Assembly (NCBI GenBank): GCA_021847645.1
Contig: JAJZQG010000002.1
Location: 1 to 64,000, forward strand
DNA: 64,000 bases
Direction: 5' to 3'
Origin: Myxococcales bacterium
Lineage (GTDB): Bacteria; Myxococcota_A; Polyangia; Polyangiales; Polyangiaceae
In this document: positions 57,180 through 64,000 of the stretch, one piece after another
How the letters are laid out: the number at the start of each line of letters is the position of its first letter
How positions within the stretch are numbered: the stretch's first letter is position 1
Translations under genes and position numbers: made by a program
The notes under the pieces: model-generated
What the model was told of the DNA's origin: nothing
Seen by the model: the letters and a program-made list of their open reading frames with translations, nothing else
Database searches by the model: none

Positions 57180-57860
57180 TCAACTCTGAGCATCAGAGCC
57201 CGGCTGGCCGCTACGCACGAATCGCTGGCAAAACCCGGCCCAGGACTTGTCGTCGAGAGCGGCGGTCACGCCCTTGGGCGGAACCCCGGCATCGGCGAAC
57301 ACGGGCTGCTGGCCCACCCGCGTGCTACGTGAGAGAAACTCGACCAGCGCTTTGAGCTCATCGCGAATGAACGCATTGGCTTGCGTTCCCGTCCGCAGCT
57401 CCTTGATTGACCCGATCGCGCGGCTGTGCAGAGCCACGGCCCAGCCAACACCGTACGGATCGAGCGTGACCGACCAGGGAGCGGTGGCAACATCACCGTG
57501 GGTCGACACGACCTCACCGTCCACGGGAGAGGGAACATCGACCCAGCGGCCGTGAGCCTTGACCCGAAACAGCGGCTCGCCGCGCCGCGTGCTCGTGCCC
57601 CTGGGGGGAAGCTCGACGGACTCGGCATCGCCCAACGCTTCGGCCAAGAACCTGTCGATTCCGACGCGCACGACCCCATCGGGCGTGAGACGAGCCCAGG
57701 AGTGCCCGTCGTGCAGGAACACGCCTTGGGGTGTCGGGGCATCGGCGCGCATGGGAGGTGGAGATTCCGGCGCCGGCGTCACCGCGCCTGGCCGCGAAGA
57801 GCGCCAAAGCTGGACGGCCACGACGAGCAGGAACAGGAGCAGGACGAACAGGGCAGCCAT
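57180..57860 (-). CDS. Membrane-anchored glycine-cleavage H-like protein without the lipoyl lysine
   Basis: A 226-aa protein with an N-terminal membrane helix (MAALFVLLLFLLVVAVQLW) and a GcvH-like hammerhead domain: HSWARLTPDGVVRVGIDRF, EALGDAESVELPP and VDVPSPVDGEVVSTHG. In an ungapped alignment the lipoylated Lys of GcvH falls on Gly104; Lys101 is three residues off. It therefore is probably not lipoylated and not part of glycine cleavage. The C-terminal part is unassigned. It starts 70 bp before the haem kinase gene and is probably its operon leader. GGAGG lies 7 nt before ATG 57860. Confidence 0.75.
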   Translation of the reverse strand: MAALFVLLLFLLVVAVQLWRSSRPGAVTPAPESPPPMRADAPTPQGVFLHDGHSWARLTPDGVVRVGIDRFLAEALGDAESVELPPRGTSTRRGEPLFRVKAHGRWVDVPSPVDGEVVSTHGDVATAPWSVTLDPYGVGWAVALHSRAIGSIKELRTGTQANAFIRDELKALVEFLSRSTRVGQQPVFADAGVPPKGVTAALDDKSWAGFCQRFVRSGQPGSDAQS

Positions 57861-58486
57861 GGGAGACCTCCGGTAGATAGATAAGCAAGGTACACGCCAA
57901 TGCGCGCGGGCGTTGGCATCGTCATCGCCGTCTCGGCCCCAAAAGCGCGCTGCAGCCTAGGCCGTTGGAGGGGCAGGCGACGGCAATGATGGTGTCGCGA
58001 CCTACGACGACATGCGGGCACGGGACGGGACGGCTGCCCGAGCGGGCCGAACTGTAGAGGAATTCGTCACACGGTTCATGGAAAGCCCGAAGGCAGTGCC
58101 GGACGCGGCGGGAACGCTGGGGCGGGAGTGATGAGAAGTTCAACACTCTACGCGGCCACGGCTGTGTGGCTCACCTTCCCGGTCCGCCCGGATTCGGTTG
58201 CAGCATGGTGCCTCGAAAGGCAACCGGCTTGGGCGTTCCGGGCTTGCGGCGCCCGATGCGCCGGCGGCTTGGCGATCCGCCGCCCGGGTGAACCGCCCGC
58301 CGGTCCGTGACGCAACGGATGGAACCGCGCCAGGTCTGGTGCTAGCCTGCCGGCCCCGCTGCCCCACCCCCGGCGCGAGCCTACGACAAGCTCAATCCAT
58401 GTCGTGACCCGCGCCATCGTTCTTTGATCGCGATGGGGGTGGGCCGGCGCGAACCGATCCGATGCGTCCCGTTGAAGGAGCCCCCG
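57861..58486. other. Long divergent intergenic region
   Basis: 626 bp between the H-like protein gene and the ALDH gene. Besides the elements near 57884-57917 it has an inverted repeat CGGTTGC-N18-GCAACCG at 58195-58226. No ORF with coding character, no RNA gene and no tandem repeat were recognised. AAGGAG for the ALDH gene is at 58475-58480. Confidence 0.45.
57884..57899 (-). promoter_or_regulatory. Weak sigma-54-like element overlapping a dyad
   Basis: Read on the minus strand, TGGCGTGTACCTTGCT has correctly spaced GG and GC and a perfect TTGC box, but the -24 box differs at two positions. The predicted start near 57873 would leave almost no leader before the GGAGG of the H-like gene. A dyad GCCAATGC-N6-GCGTTGGC (57896-57917, one mismatch) overlaps it and could be an operator. 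Confidence 0.25.
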
Positions 58487-60019
58487 ATGACCTACGATTT
58501 TCTCAAAGAGCTCGGCATTGAAGACGTCAACTCCGGCGCGGCGTACGGCCCGTTCATCGACAAGCCCTCGGGCGGCGAGATGGTCAGCGTCTCTCCCATC
58601 GACGGCAAGCCCATCGCCAAGGTGCTGAAGGCGTCCAAGGAGGACTACGAGCTGGTGCTGCAGAAGGCATCGGCGGCGTTCAAAACCTGGCGGATGGTGC
58701 CTGCGCCCAAGCGTGCCGAACTGGTGCGCGCCATCAGCGACGAGCTGCGCGCGCACAAGAAGGCTTTGGGCAAGCTGGTCTCGCTCGAGATGGGCAAGAT
58801 CCTGGCCGAGGGCGAGGGCGAGGTCCAGGAGATGATCGACATGGGCGACTTCGCGGTAGGCCAGGGCCGCATGCTCTACGGCCTCACGATGCAGAGCGAG
58901 CGCGCCAAGCACCGCATGATGGAGCAGTGGCACCCGCTGGGCATCGTGGGCGTCATCACCGCCTTCAACTTCCCGGTCGCCGTCTATTCCTGGAACACCA
59001 TGCTCGCCGCCGTGTGCGGCGACGTGACGGTCTGGAAGCCGTCGTCGCTCACGCCGCTGACGGCGATCGCGACGCACAAGATCTTCCAGCGCGTGGCGGA
59101 GCGCTTCGGCTACGGCGAGGGCATCTTCAACCTGCTCATCGGCAGCGGGCCGTCGGTGGGCGAGATGATGCTGAACGACAAGCGCGTTGCGCTGGTGAGC
59201 GCGACGGGCAGCACGGCGATGGGACTGAAGGTCGCGGTGCAGGTGGGCAAGCGGCTGGGCCGAACGATCCTGGAGTTGGGAGGCAACAACGCGGTCATCG
59301 TGCTGGACGACGCGGATCTGAACATGGCGTTGAGCACGGTGCTGTTCGGCGCGGTGGGCACCGCGGGCCAGCGCTGCACCTCGACCCGGCGGGTGCTCGT
59401 GCAGAAGGGCGTGGCCAAGCAGTTCACCGATCGCCTGGTCGCGAGCTACAAGCAGGTGCGCATCGGCAACCCGCTCGAGGCCGGGACGATCATGGGCCCG
59501 ATGGTGGATCAGTCGGCGGTGGCGGACATGCAGGCCGGTCTCAAGACCATCCGCGAGCAGGGCGGCCAGGTGCTGTACGGCGGCGAGGTGCTCAGCGGCC
59601 CCGGCTACGAGAGCGGCTGCTACGTGCGTCCGTGCATCGTCAAGGCGCGACGGGACATGCCCATCATCAGGGAGGAGATCTTCGCTCCGGTGTTGTATAT
59701 CATCGAGGTCGCGGACATGGACGAGGCGCTCGAGGCGAACAACGAAGTCCCCCAGGGCCTGTCGAGCGGGTGCTTCACGCTCAACATGCGTCATGCGGAG
59801 CGCTTCCTTTCGGCCGAAGGCTCGGACTGCGGCATTGCCAACGTCAACGGCGGGACCTCGGGTGCGGAGATCGGCGGCGCGTTCGGCGGCGAGAAGGAAA
59901 CCGGCGGCGGTCGCGAGAGCGGCAGCGACGCTTGGAAGCAGTACATGCGTCGCCAGACCAGCACGGTGAACTGGGGCACCGAGGTGCAGCTGGCCCAGGG
60001 GATCAAGTTCGGGGATTGA
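58487..60019 (+). CDS. ALDH7-type aldehyde dehydrogenase (probable 2-aminoadipate semialdehyde dehydrogenase)
   Basis: A 510-aa NAD-dependent aldehyde dehydrogenase of the antiquitin (ALDH7) type. Seen: ITAFNFPVAVYSWN, WKPSSLTPLT, GSTAMG, catalytic Glu in LELGGNNAVIV, catalytic Cys in GTAGQRCTSTRR, EEIFAPVLY, and the family end GGEKETGGGRESGSDAWKQY. ALDH7 enzymes oxidise 2-aminoadipate-6-semialdehyde to 2-aminoadipate in lysine breakdown; the saccharopine dehydrogenase-family gene 5 kb away supports that substrate. AAGGAG lies 7 nt before ATG 58487. It is followed by argF on the same strand. Confidence 0.9.
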   Translation: MTYDFLKELGIEDVNSGAAYGPFIDKPSGGEMVSVSPIDGKPIAKVLKASKEDYELVLQKASAAFKTWRMVPAPKRAELVRAISDELRAHKKALGKLVSLEMGKILAEGEGEVQEMIDMGDFAVGQGRMLYGLTMQSERAKHRMMEQWHPLGIVGVITAFNFPVAVYSWNTMLAAVCGDVTVWKPSSLTPLTAIATHKIFQRVAERFGYGEGIFNLLIGSGPSVGEMMLNDKRVALVSATGSTAMGLKVAVQVGKRLGRTILELGGNNAVIVLDDADLNMALSTVLFGAVGTAGQRCTSTRRVLVQKGVAKQFTDRLVASYKQVRIGNPLEAGTIMGPMVDQSAVADMQAGLKTIREQGGQVLYGGEVLSGPGYESGCYVRPCIVKARRDMPIIREEIFAPVLYIIEVADMDEALEANNEVPQGLSSGCFTLNMRHAERFLSAEGSDCGIANVNGGTSGAEIGGAFGGEKETGGGRESGSDAWKQYMRRQTSTVNWGTEVQLAQGIKFGD

Positions 60020-60057
60020 AGACTAGGAACTAGGAACCAGGAGCACGGGAACCACGG

Positions 60058-60121
60058 AACGAGGAATGTGCCCGAAGTCGGAGGCGGCGCCGGGCAGACG
60101 GAACAACGCGCATTCCTCGTT
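60058..60121. repeat. Inverted repeat in the ALDH-argF gap
   Basis: AACGAGGAATG (60058-60068) and CATTCCTCGTT (60111-60121) are perfect 11-bp arms around a 42-nt centre. Outside them, purine-rich GGAACCAGGA-type tracts (60025-60057) face complementary TTCCTGGTTCC tracts (60130-60152), extending an imperfect inverted repeat over about 130 bp. It could be a miniature repeat element, an argF leader structure or simple-sequence expansion. Confidence 0.7.
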
Positions 60122-60172
60122 CGAGTTCGCATTCCTGTTCCTGGTTCCTGGTGGATGACCAGGAGGACGAAG

Positions 60173-61150
60173 ATGGCTTTCAATCTGAAGGGTCGCAGCC
60201 TGCTGACATGGCTGGACTACACGCCGGACGAGATCCGGTACGTGCTGGACTTGTCGGCGCAGCTCAAGGCCTTCAAGCGCGCCGGGATTCGGGGACGCAA
60301 TCTCGAGGGCAAGACCATTGCGCTGTTGTTCGAGAAGCCCTCGACGCGCACGCGCTGCGCGTTCGTGGTGGCGTGCGTGGACGAGGGCGCGCACCCCGAG
60401 TACCTGGGCAAGAACGACATCCAGTTCGGCAAGAAGGAGACGGTCAAGGACACGGCGCGGGTGCTCGGGCGCATGTTCGACGGCATCGAGTTCCGCGGCT
60501 TCTCCCACGAGACGGTCGAGGGGCTGGCGAAGTACTCCGGCGTGCCGGTGTGGAACGGGCTGACGGACATGTTCCACCCGACGCAGGCGCTGGCCGACGT
60601 GCTCACGCTCCAGGAGAACTTCGGCGAGGTCAAGGGCCTGACGCTGGCCTACGTGGGAGACGGGCGCAACAACGTCGCCAACTCGCTGCAGGTGATTTCG
60701 GCCAAGCTGGGCATCGACTGCCGCATCGTCAGCCCCAAGTCCTTGTTCCCGAGCGAGTCGCTGGTGGCGCGCTGCCGCGACGTGGCCGCGGCGACCGGAG
60801 CGAAGATCACCATCACCGACGACGTCAAGGCGGGCGTGAAGGGCGCGCACGCGCTGTATACGGACGTGTGGGCGTCGATGGGCGAAGAGGACAAGATTCC
60901 GGAGCGAATCGCGCTGCTCAAGCCCTACCAGGTGAACGAGGCGATGTTCGAGGCCACGGGGCGCAAGGAGGCCATCTTCCTGCACTGCCTGCCGGCGTTC
61001 CACGATCTGAACACGGACGTCTCCAAGAAGTTCCCCGACATCCAGGAGGTGTCGGACGGCGTGTTCGAGGGGCCTCAGAGCCGGGTGTTCGACCAGGCCG
61101 AGAACCGCCTGCACACGATCAAGGCCATCATGGTTGCGACCCTGGGCTGA
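60173..61150 (+). CDS. argF: Ornithine carbamoyltransferase
   Basis: Transfers the carbamoyl group from carbamoyl phosphate to ornithine, giving citrulline in arginine synthesis. The 325-aa protein has the carbamoyl-phosphate motif [11 protein letters not shown], the [11 protein letters not shown] segment and the ornithine-binding HCLPAFHD. Length is typical and the anabolic form (ArgF) is most likely; a catabolic ArcB role cannot be excluded, though no arc genes are present. AGGAGG at 60161-60166 fixes ATG 60173. The 150-bp leader holds a long inverted repeat. Confidence 0.94.
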   Translation: MAFNLKGRSLLTWLDYTPDEIRYVLDLSAQLKAFKRAGIRGRNLEGKTIALLFEKPSTRTRCAFVVACVDEGAHPEYLGKNDIQFGKKETVKDTARVLGRMFDGIEFRGFSHETVEGLAKYSGVPVWNGLTDMFHPTQALADVLTLQENFGEVKGLTLAYVGDGRNNVANSLQVISAKLGIDCRIVSPKSLFPSESLVARCRDVAAATGAKITITDDVKAGVKGAHALYTDVWASMGEEDKIPERIALLKPYQVNEAMFEATGRKEAIFLHCLPAFHDLNTDVSKKFPDIQEVSDGVFEGPQSRVFDQAENRLHTIKAIMVATLG

Positions 61151-61173
61151 GCCCCGGCCAACCAGACTCCCTC

Positions 61174-61422
61174 TCACAAGTACAGCCCGAACCAGAAGTC
61201 GCACTTCTGTGCGCGCAGGCCGGAGCCTGTGGACAGAGCCCGCGCCAGCAGCATGTGCTCGTCGGTAATCGACGAATACGCCGGCCAGGACGGGCTGTCC
61301 TGCGGGTCGGGATCGCCGGTGCTCGCGAACTGCGTGACATTGTCCGGGTCACCGCCGAACCCGGCGATGTTGCCCCGGACCCAGCGCAGCGCCATTTGCG
61401 GCATCACGGGATTGCCGGGCAC
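61174..61422 (-). pseudogene. Remnant of a type B carboxylesterase with internal deletion
   Basis: The minus-strand frame reads MALRWVRGNIAGFGGDPDNV, the conserved block just before the catalytic Ser of type B carboxylesterases, and then runs directly into TGDPDPQDSPSWPAYS, which belongs near the C terminus of the same family. The roughly 300 residues expected between them, including the GESAG nucleophile, are missing, as is the N terminus. This is an inactive leftover; the deletion is in frame. Confidence 0.7.
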
Positions 61423-61662
61423 GACGACGGACGCGGTCTGCCAGAGCTGGTTTGCGGCGGTGACGCAGGCGTTGCGCGACAGAGGCTATTGCGCGGGCCA
61501 GCACCAGGTTGGCGCGACGGACGAGATTGCGGTGAGCGCCACGGGCTGCACGGGCAGGTGGTACGGATATCACATCTGCAACTACGGCGGGCCCAAGGTC
61601 GTGTGAATCCCGGAGCGCGTCGCGGGTGGTGGATGATCGACCCGTCGTATTGTGCGCCGTGA
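61423..61662 (+). pseudogene. Frameshifted C-terminal gene fragment
   Basis: Plus-strand codons from about 61423 read QALRDRGYCAGQHQVGATDE, then AVSATGCTGRWYGYH and CNYGGPKVV, then TGA at 61604-61606. Restoring one base there joins this to the next frame, NPGARRGWWMIDPSYCAP with stop at 61660-61662, giving a smooth end (KVVWNPG). It thus looks like the C-terminal end of a Cys-containing protein broken by a 1-nt deletion. The family is not recognised and there is no start. It abuts the esterase remnant. Confidence 0.5.
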
Positions 61663-61664
61663 AA

Positions 61665-61764
61665 GGGGTCGTTCCCGTTCGCGCGGGGTCGTTCCCGTTC
61701 GCGCGGGGTCGTTCCCGTTCGCGCGGGGTCGTTCCCGTTCGCGCGGGGTCGTTCCCGTTCGCGC
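61665..61764. repeat. Five tandem 20-bp units
   Basis: Five perfect copies of GGGGTCGTTCCCGTTCGCGC (61665, 61685, 61705, 61725, 61745). The array begins 3 bp after the frameshifted fragment and stops about 35 bp before the next gene end. It is intergenic and unrelated to the 22-bp palindromic array. Confidence 0.93.
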
Positions 61765-61798
61765 GGCTCTCTGCGCAGCGCTTCTGCTTGTGAATCGC

Positions 61799-62323
61799 CT
61801 ACGGCTTGCCGCTGTCCGGCTTGCCTCCGCCGTCCTCGTGCACGCCGGCGTCGGCGTCCACATAGGCCGCGCAGGGGTCGCCGCAGCTGGTCTGCTCGCA
61901 AGAGAACAGGGTCGTCAGGCAGCCGTAGCAGGCGCTCGTCGTGTCCGCGGTCACGGTCTGCAGGCAGGCCTTGAAGCAGGCATTGTCGCCGCAGTCGCAA
62001 GCCATCACGCAGGTTCCGAACGCTGTGCATGCGCCGCCCGCGAGTGAGGCTTGCCACGCGTCACCGAAGCACGCACTGTACTGGCTCGCGCACTGCGTCG
62101 ATGTGCACGTCAGACAGTCGTCGCTCACTCCCCCGTCGCCGCCGCCGCAGTGGGGGTTGATCACGGCGAGTCCGTAGAGCGTGCCCGCCTCCGGCAGGAC
62201 AGCGCCGGAGTCCTGGGTGCCGCCCGTGCCGACCGCTCCGGTGTCCGTGCTACTGTCCGACCCGCAAGCCGCCACCAGCGAGGCCCCCAAGAGAGCCCCA
62301 AGCCCAATCCAAGTCCATCGCAT
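61799..62323 (-). CDS. Cys-rich putative lipoprotein, hypothetical
   Basis: A 174-aa exported protein with lipobox SLVAACGS (Cys near residue 20), a Gly/Ser/Thr/Asp linker and a domain with about 16 Cys, many in CxxC or Cx3C spacing (DCLTCTSTQC, CVMACDCGDNACFKACLQ, CYGCLTTLFSCEQTSCGDPC). The regular pairs suggest a small disulfide-rich helical domain as in other myxobacterial surface lipoproteins. No function known. ATG 62323 has GGAGG 8 nt upstream; an ATG at 62338 lies inside that site. Confidence 0.72.
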   Translation of the reverse strand: MRWTWIGLGALLGASLVAACGSDSSTDTGAVGTGGTQDSGAVLPEAGTLYGLAVINPHCGGGDGGVSDDCLTCTSTQCASQYSACFGDAWQASLAGGACTAFGTCVMACDCGDNACFKACLQTVTADTTSACYGCLTTLFSCEQTSCGDPCAAYVDADAGVHEDGGGKPDSGKP

Positions 62324-62633
62324 GCGTACGTCCTCCATGGGGAACCGAGTTCCACTCGGCAGTGTATGCAGCCGGCGCGCGCGGCTCAAAAAAGAGGGCA
62401 GCGCGGGTCCGGGCGCCGGACTTCCTCGACGATCGCGGCTCGATGACCCAAGACACACACGAAATCGCGTAGCGCCGTGACGTCGGCTAGACGATTCTCA
62501 GGGAAGCTCGGGTGGGTCTGTCCCGTATGAAAGGCACCGAGTGAGGTTGCCTCCGTGATCCGGCCCGGCGCCGGCGCGCGTTCGCAGTGCCCGCTCTCCC
62601 CCTGTGTCTTGCACAACGCAGAAAGGCTCTCGC
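62324..62633. other. Divergent intergenic region
   Basis: 310 bp with the GGAGG of the Cys-rich lipoprotein gene on the left and a GAAAGG before ATG 62634 on the right. No repeat, dyad pair or small gene could be supported. Confidence 0.4.
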
Positions 62634-63317
62634 ATGAAGTTCGTCAAATCGATCGCTCTCTTGTCTTGCCTGTCGGCCGTTCTCGTCATGGCGCCGGGCG
62701 CCCTCGCCGACGAGCCTGAAACCGAACCCGCCGCCCCGCCGCCGGCTCCCGCTGCGCCCGGCGAGGACGCGGCCGGCGCCACAGCCGCGCAGCCGCCCGG
62801 GGCCGTGGCGCAACCGGATGAAGAATCCGAAATCAAGAGGTTCACCATCACGGCGAACCCCTTGTCCATCGCGGTCGGTCGCTACAGCATCAACGTCGAG
62901 TACATGCTGTCGAAGCACAACGGCCTGATCGCGGTGCCGAGCCTCTGGATGCTCAGCGCAAGCAGCGCCGACGTCGAGTGGAAGTACCGGTATCTGGGCG
63001 GCGAGCTTGGATACCACTTCTACACGGGCGACCGCGGGGCCAACGGCTTCTTCGTCGGACCGTCGCTCGTCTACATGAACATGAACACCTCAATGTCTGC
63101 CCCCGGGATCCCGGACTCTTCGGCCTCGACTTCGGTCTACGGTGTTGCCATCGACGCGGGTGGCCAGCACGTGGCCCACAACGGCTTCACGATCGGCGGC
63201 GGCGTGGGGTTCATGTATCTCAAGGTCGCGACCAAGCCGGAAGGGGCCAGCAAGCCGTCGATCAACCTCTCCGGCGTCCTTCCGCGATTCCTGTTCACGA
63301 TCGGCTATTCGTTCTAG
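62634..63317 (+). CDS. Outer-membrane beta-barrel-type protein
   Basis: A 227-aa exported protein: signal peptide (MKFVKSIALLSCLSAVLVM, cleavage near ALADEP), an Ala/Pro/Glu-rich linker of about 40 residues, then alternating beta strands typical of small outer-membrane barrels (ITANPLSIAVGRYSINVEYM, LGGELGYHFYTG, GFTIGGGVGFMYLK) ending in a C-terminal aromatic residue (FTIGYSF), the usual signal for barrel assembly. It resembles DUF3575-like barrels. Role unknown. Convergent with pgm (17 bp apart). Confidence 0.72.
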   Translation: MKFVKSIALLSCLSAVLVMAPGALADEPETEPAAPPPAPAAPGEDAAGATAAQPPGAVAQPDEESEIKRFTITANPLSIAVGRYSINVEYMLSKHNGLIAVPSLWMLSASSADVEWKYRYLGGELGYHFYTGDRGANGFFVGPSLVYMNMNTSMSAPGIPDSSASTSVYGVAIDAGGQHVAHNGFTIGGGVGFMYLKVATKPEGASKPSINLSGVLPRFLFTIGYSF

Positions 63318-63334
63318 GCTGGCGCGACACGTCA

Positions 63335-64000
63335 TCAAGCGCCGGCGTCGCGGAAGGCGGCGCCGACGATGGTGCGGGCTTCCTCGAGGATCCTATCGAG
63401 ATGCGCGCGGCCCAGGAAGCTCTCGGCGTAGATCTTGTAGATGTCTTCGGTGCCGGAGGGACGCGCGGCGAACCAGCCGTTGCGGGTGACGACCTTCAGG
63501 CCACCGATGGGCGCGCCGTTTCCCGGTGCGTTGGTGAGCCTGGCGTCGATCGGCTCCCCGGCCAGCTCCCTTGCCGTGACCATGTCCGGGGTGAGCTTCT
63601 TGAACGCTGCCTTTTGCGCGGGAGTCGCGGCCGCGTCGATTCGCTCATAGACCGGTGAGCCGAACTGCTCCTCGAGCTCCTTGTAGACCACGCCGGGGTC
63701 CTTGCCCCAGCGTGCCGTCAGCTCCGCCGCGAGAAGATCCAGGATGATGCCGTCCTTGTCCGTGGTCCACACCGTGCCGTCCATGCGCAGGAACGAGGCC
63801 CCGGCGCTCTCCTCGCCGCCGAACCCGTAGGAGCCGTCGATCAGGCCGGGCACGAACCACTTGAAGCCCACCGGCACCTCGGACAGCTTTCGCCCGAGCC
63901 TGGCTGCCACCCGGTCGATCATCGAGCTCGACACCAGGGTCTTGCCCACCGCGGCGTCGGCACGCCAGCCAGGGCGGTTCTGGAACAGGTACCAGATGGC
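63335..64000 (-). CDS. pgm: Phosphoglucomutase, C-terminal part (runs off the window)
   Basis: The gene enters from beyond base 64000; 221 C-terminal residues are visible. They carry the alpha-phosphohexomutase sugar-binding loop [12 protein letters not shown] with TVWTTDKDG and the phosphate-binding loop [18 protein letters not shown], matching the E. coli Pgm type that interconverts glucose 1- and 6-phosphate. The N-terminal part with the phospho-serine loop is outside. No frameshift is seen in the visible portion. Confidence 0.92.
   Translation of the reverse strand, partial: AIWYLFQNRPGWRADAAVGKTLVSSSMIDRVAARLGRKLSEVPVGFKWFVPGLIDGSYGFGGEESAGASFLRMDGTVWTTDKDGIILDLLAAELTARWGKDPGVVYKELEEQFGSPVYERIDAAATPAQKAAFKKLTPDMVTARELAGEPIDARLTNAPGNGAPIGGLKVVTRNGWFAARPSGTEDIYKIYAESFLGRAHLDRILEEARTIVGAAFRDAGA

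Noticed and set aside
57884-57899. A second confident sigma-54 promoter for the haem kinase operon
   Set aside because: Box spacing is right but the -24 box has two mismatches and the leader would be almost absent; kept only as a low-confidence site.

Overview
The window looks like chromosomal DNA of a myxobacterium (Myxococcota, probably the Polyangia/Sorangiineae side). The evidence is very high GC; three eukaryote-like Ser/Thr kinases with myxobacterial HRDVSPxN loops and single-pass anchors; FHA proteins including an FHA-linked sigma-54 activator; a MYXO-CTERM-type surface protein; long Cys-rich repeat lipoproteins ending in PPC-like domains; and many TPR/PEGA-type secreted proteins. I saw no rRNA, tRNA, CRISPR array, integrase or insertion sequence.

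Layout. 0.1-3.6 kb: DUF2505 gene, then ccmB - degenerate phosphoesterase - nadD - DUF2520, tightly packed. 3.7-8.8 kb: secreted TPR-like protein, kinase 1 and a lipoprotein. 8.8-13.9 kb: housekeeping run of a RumA-type RNA methyltransferase, a 64-aa Cys protein, tilS, ftsH and a YcbK-like peptidase. 14-17.6 kb: lipoproteins and a Cys-rich repeat lipoprotein. 18-22.4 kb: GT-C-like membrane protein, YddG-type exporter, Na+/H+ antiporter-family protein. 22.4-28.4 kb: PEGA-like protein, kinase 2, FHA protein, GGDEF-EAL protein, membrane-anchored hypothetical. 28.7-34.5 kb: DUF2127, SRPBCC-like lipoprotein and a 1,517-aa Cys-rich lipoprotein.

34.6-39.7 kb is the most coherent regulatory story: kinase 3, a convergent FHA sigma-54 activator, then a divergent intergenic region with two near-identical dyads exactly 42 bp apart and a 15/16-match sigma-54 promoter, reading into a secreted beta-helix protein with a MYXO-CTERM tail. 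39.9-44.3 kb (minus strand) is a complete Fe3+-type ABC importer (binding lipoprotein, fused permease, ATPase) overlapping a membrane-anchored beta-propeller gene. 44.5-49.7 kb is an unrecognised three-gene operon: a polytopic protein with a duplicated small N-terminal domain and a 15-bp coding minisatellite, a membrane partner, and an FHA plus zinc-ribbon protein.

51.2-57.9 kb (minus strand) holds a redox-type signalling operon: an H-protein-like protein without the lipoyl lysine, a histidine kinase with periplasmic CxxCH and Cx4CH haem motifs, a response regulator whose AAA+ domain has lost Walker B and GAFTGA, an archaemetzincin overlapping it, a saccharopine dehydrogenase-family enzyme and a TPR/PEGA protein. 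58.5-61.2 kb: an ALDH7-type dehydrogenase (with the saccharopine enzyme it suggests lysine breakdown) and argF. Behind argF lie two decayed gene fragments and a 5x20-bp tandem repeat. The window closes with a Cys-rich lipoprotein, an outer-membrane-type protein and the C-terminal part of phosphoglucomutase.

At least eight genes have a -10-like TANNNT hexamer 6-10 nt before the start codon and no obvious Shine-Dalgarno, which suggests widespread leaderless transcription. A palindromic repeat occurs at two of the convergent gene ends.
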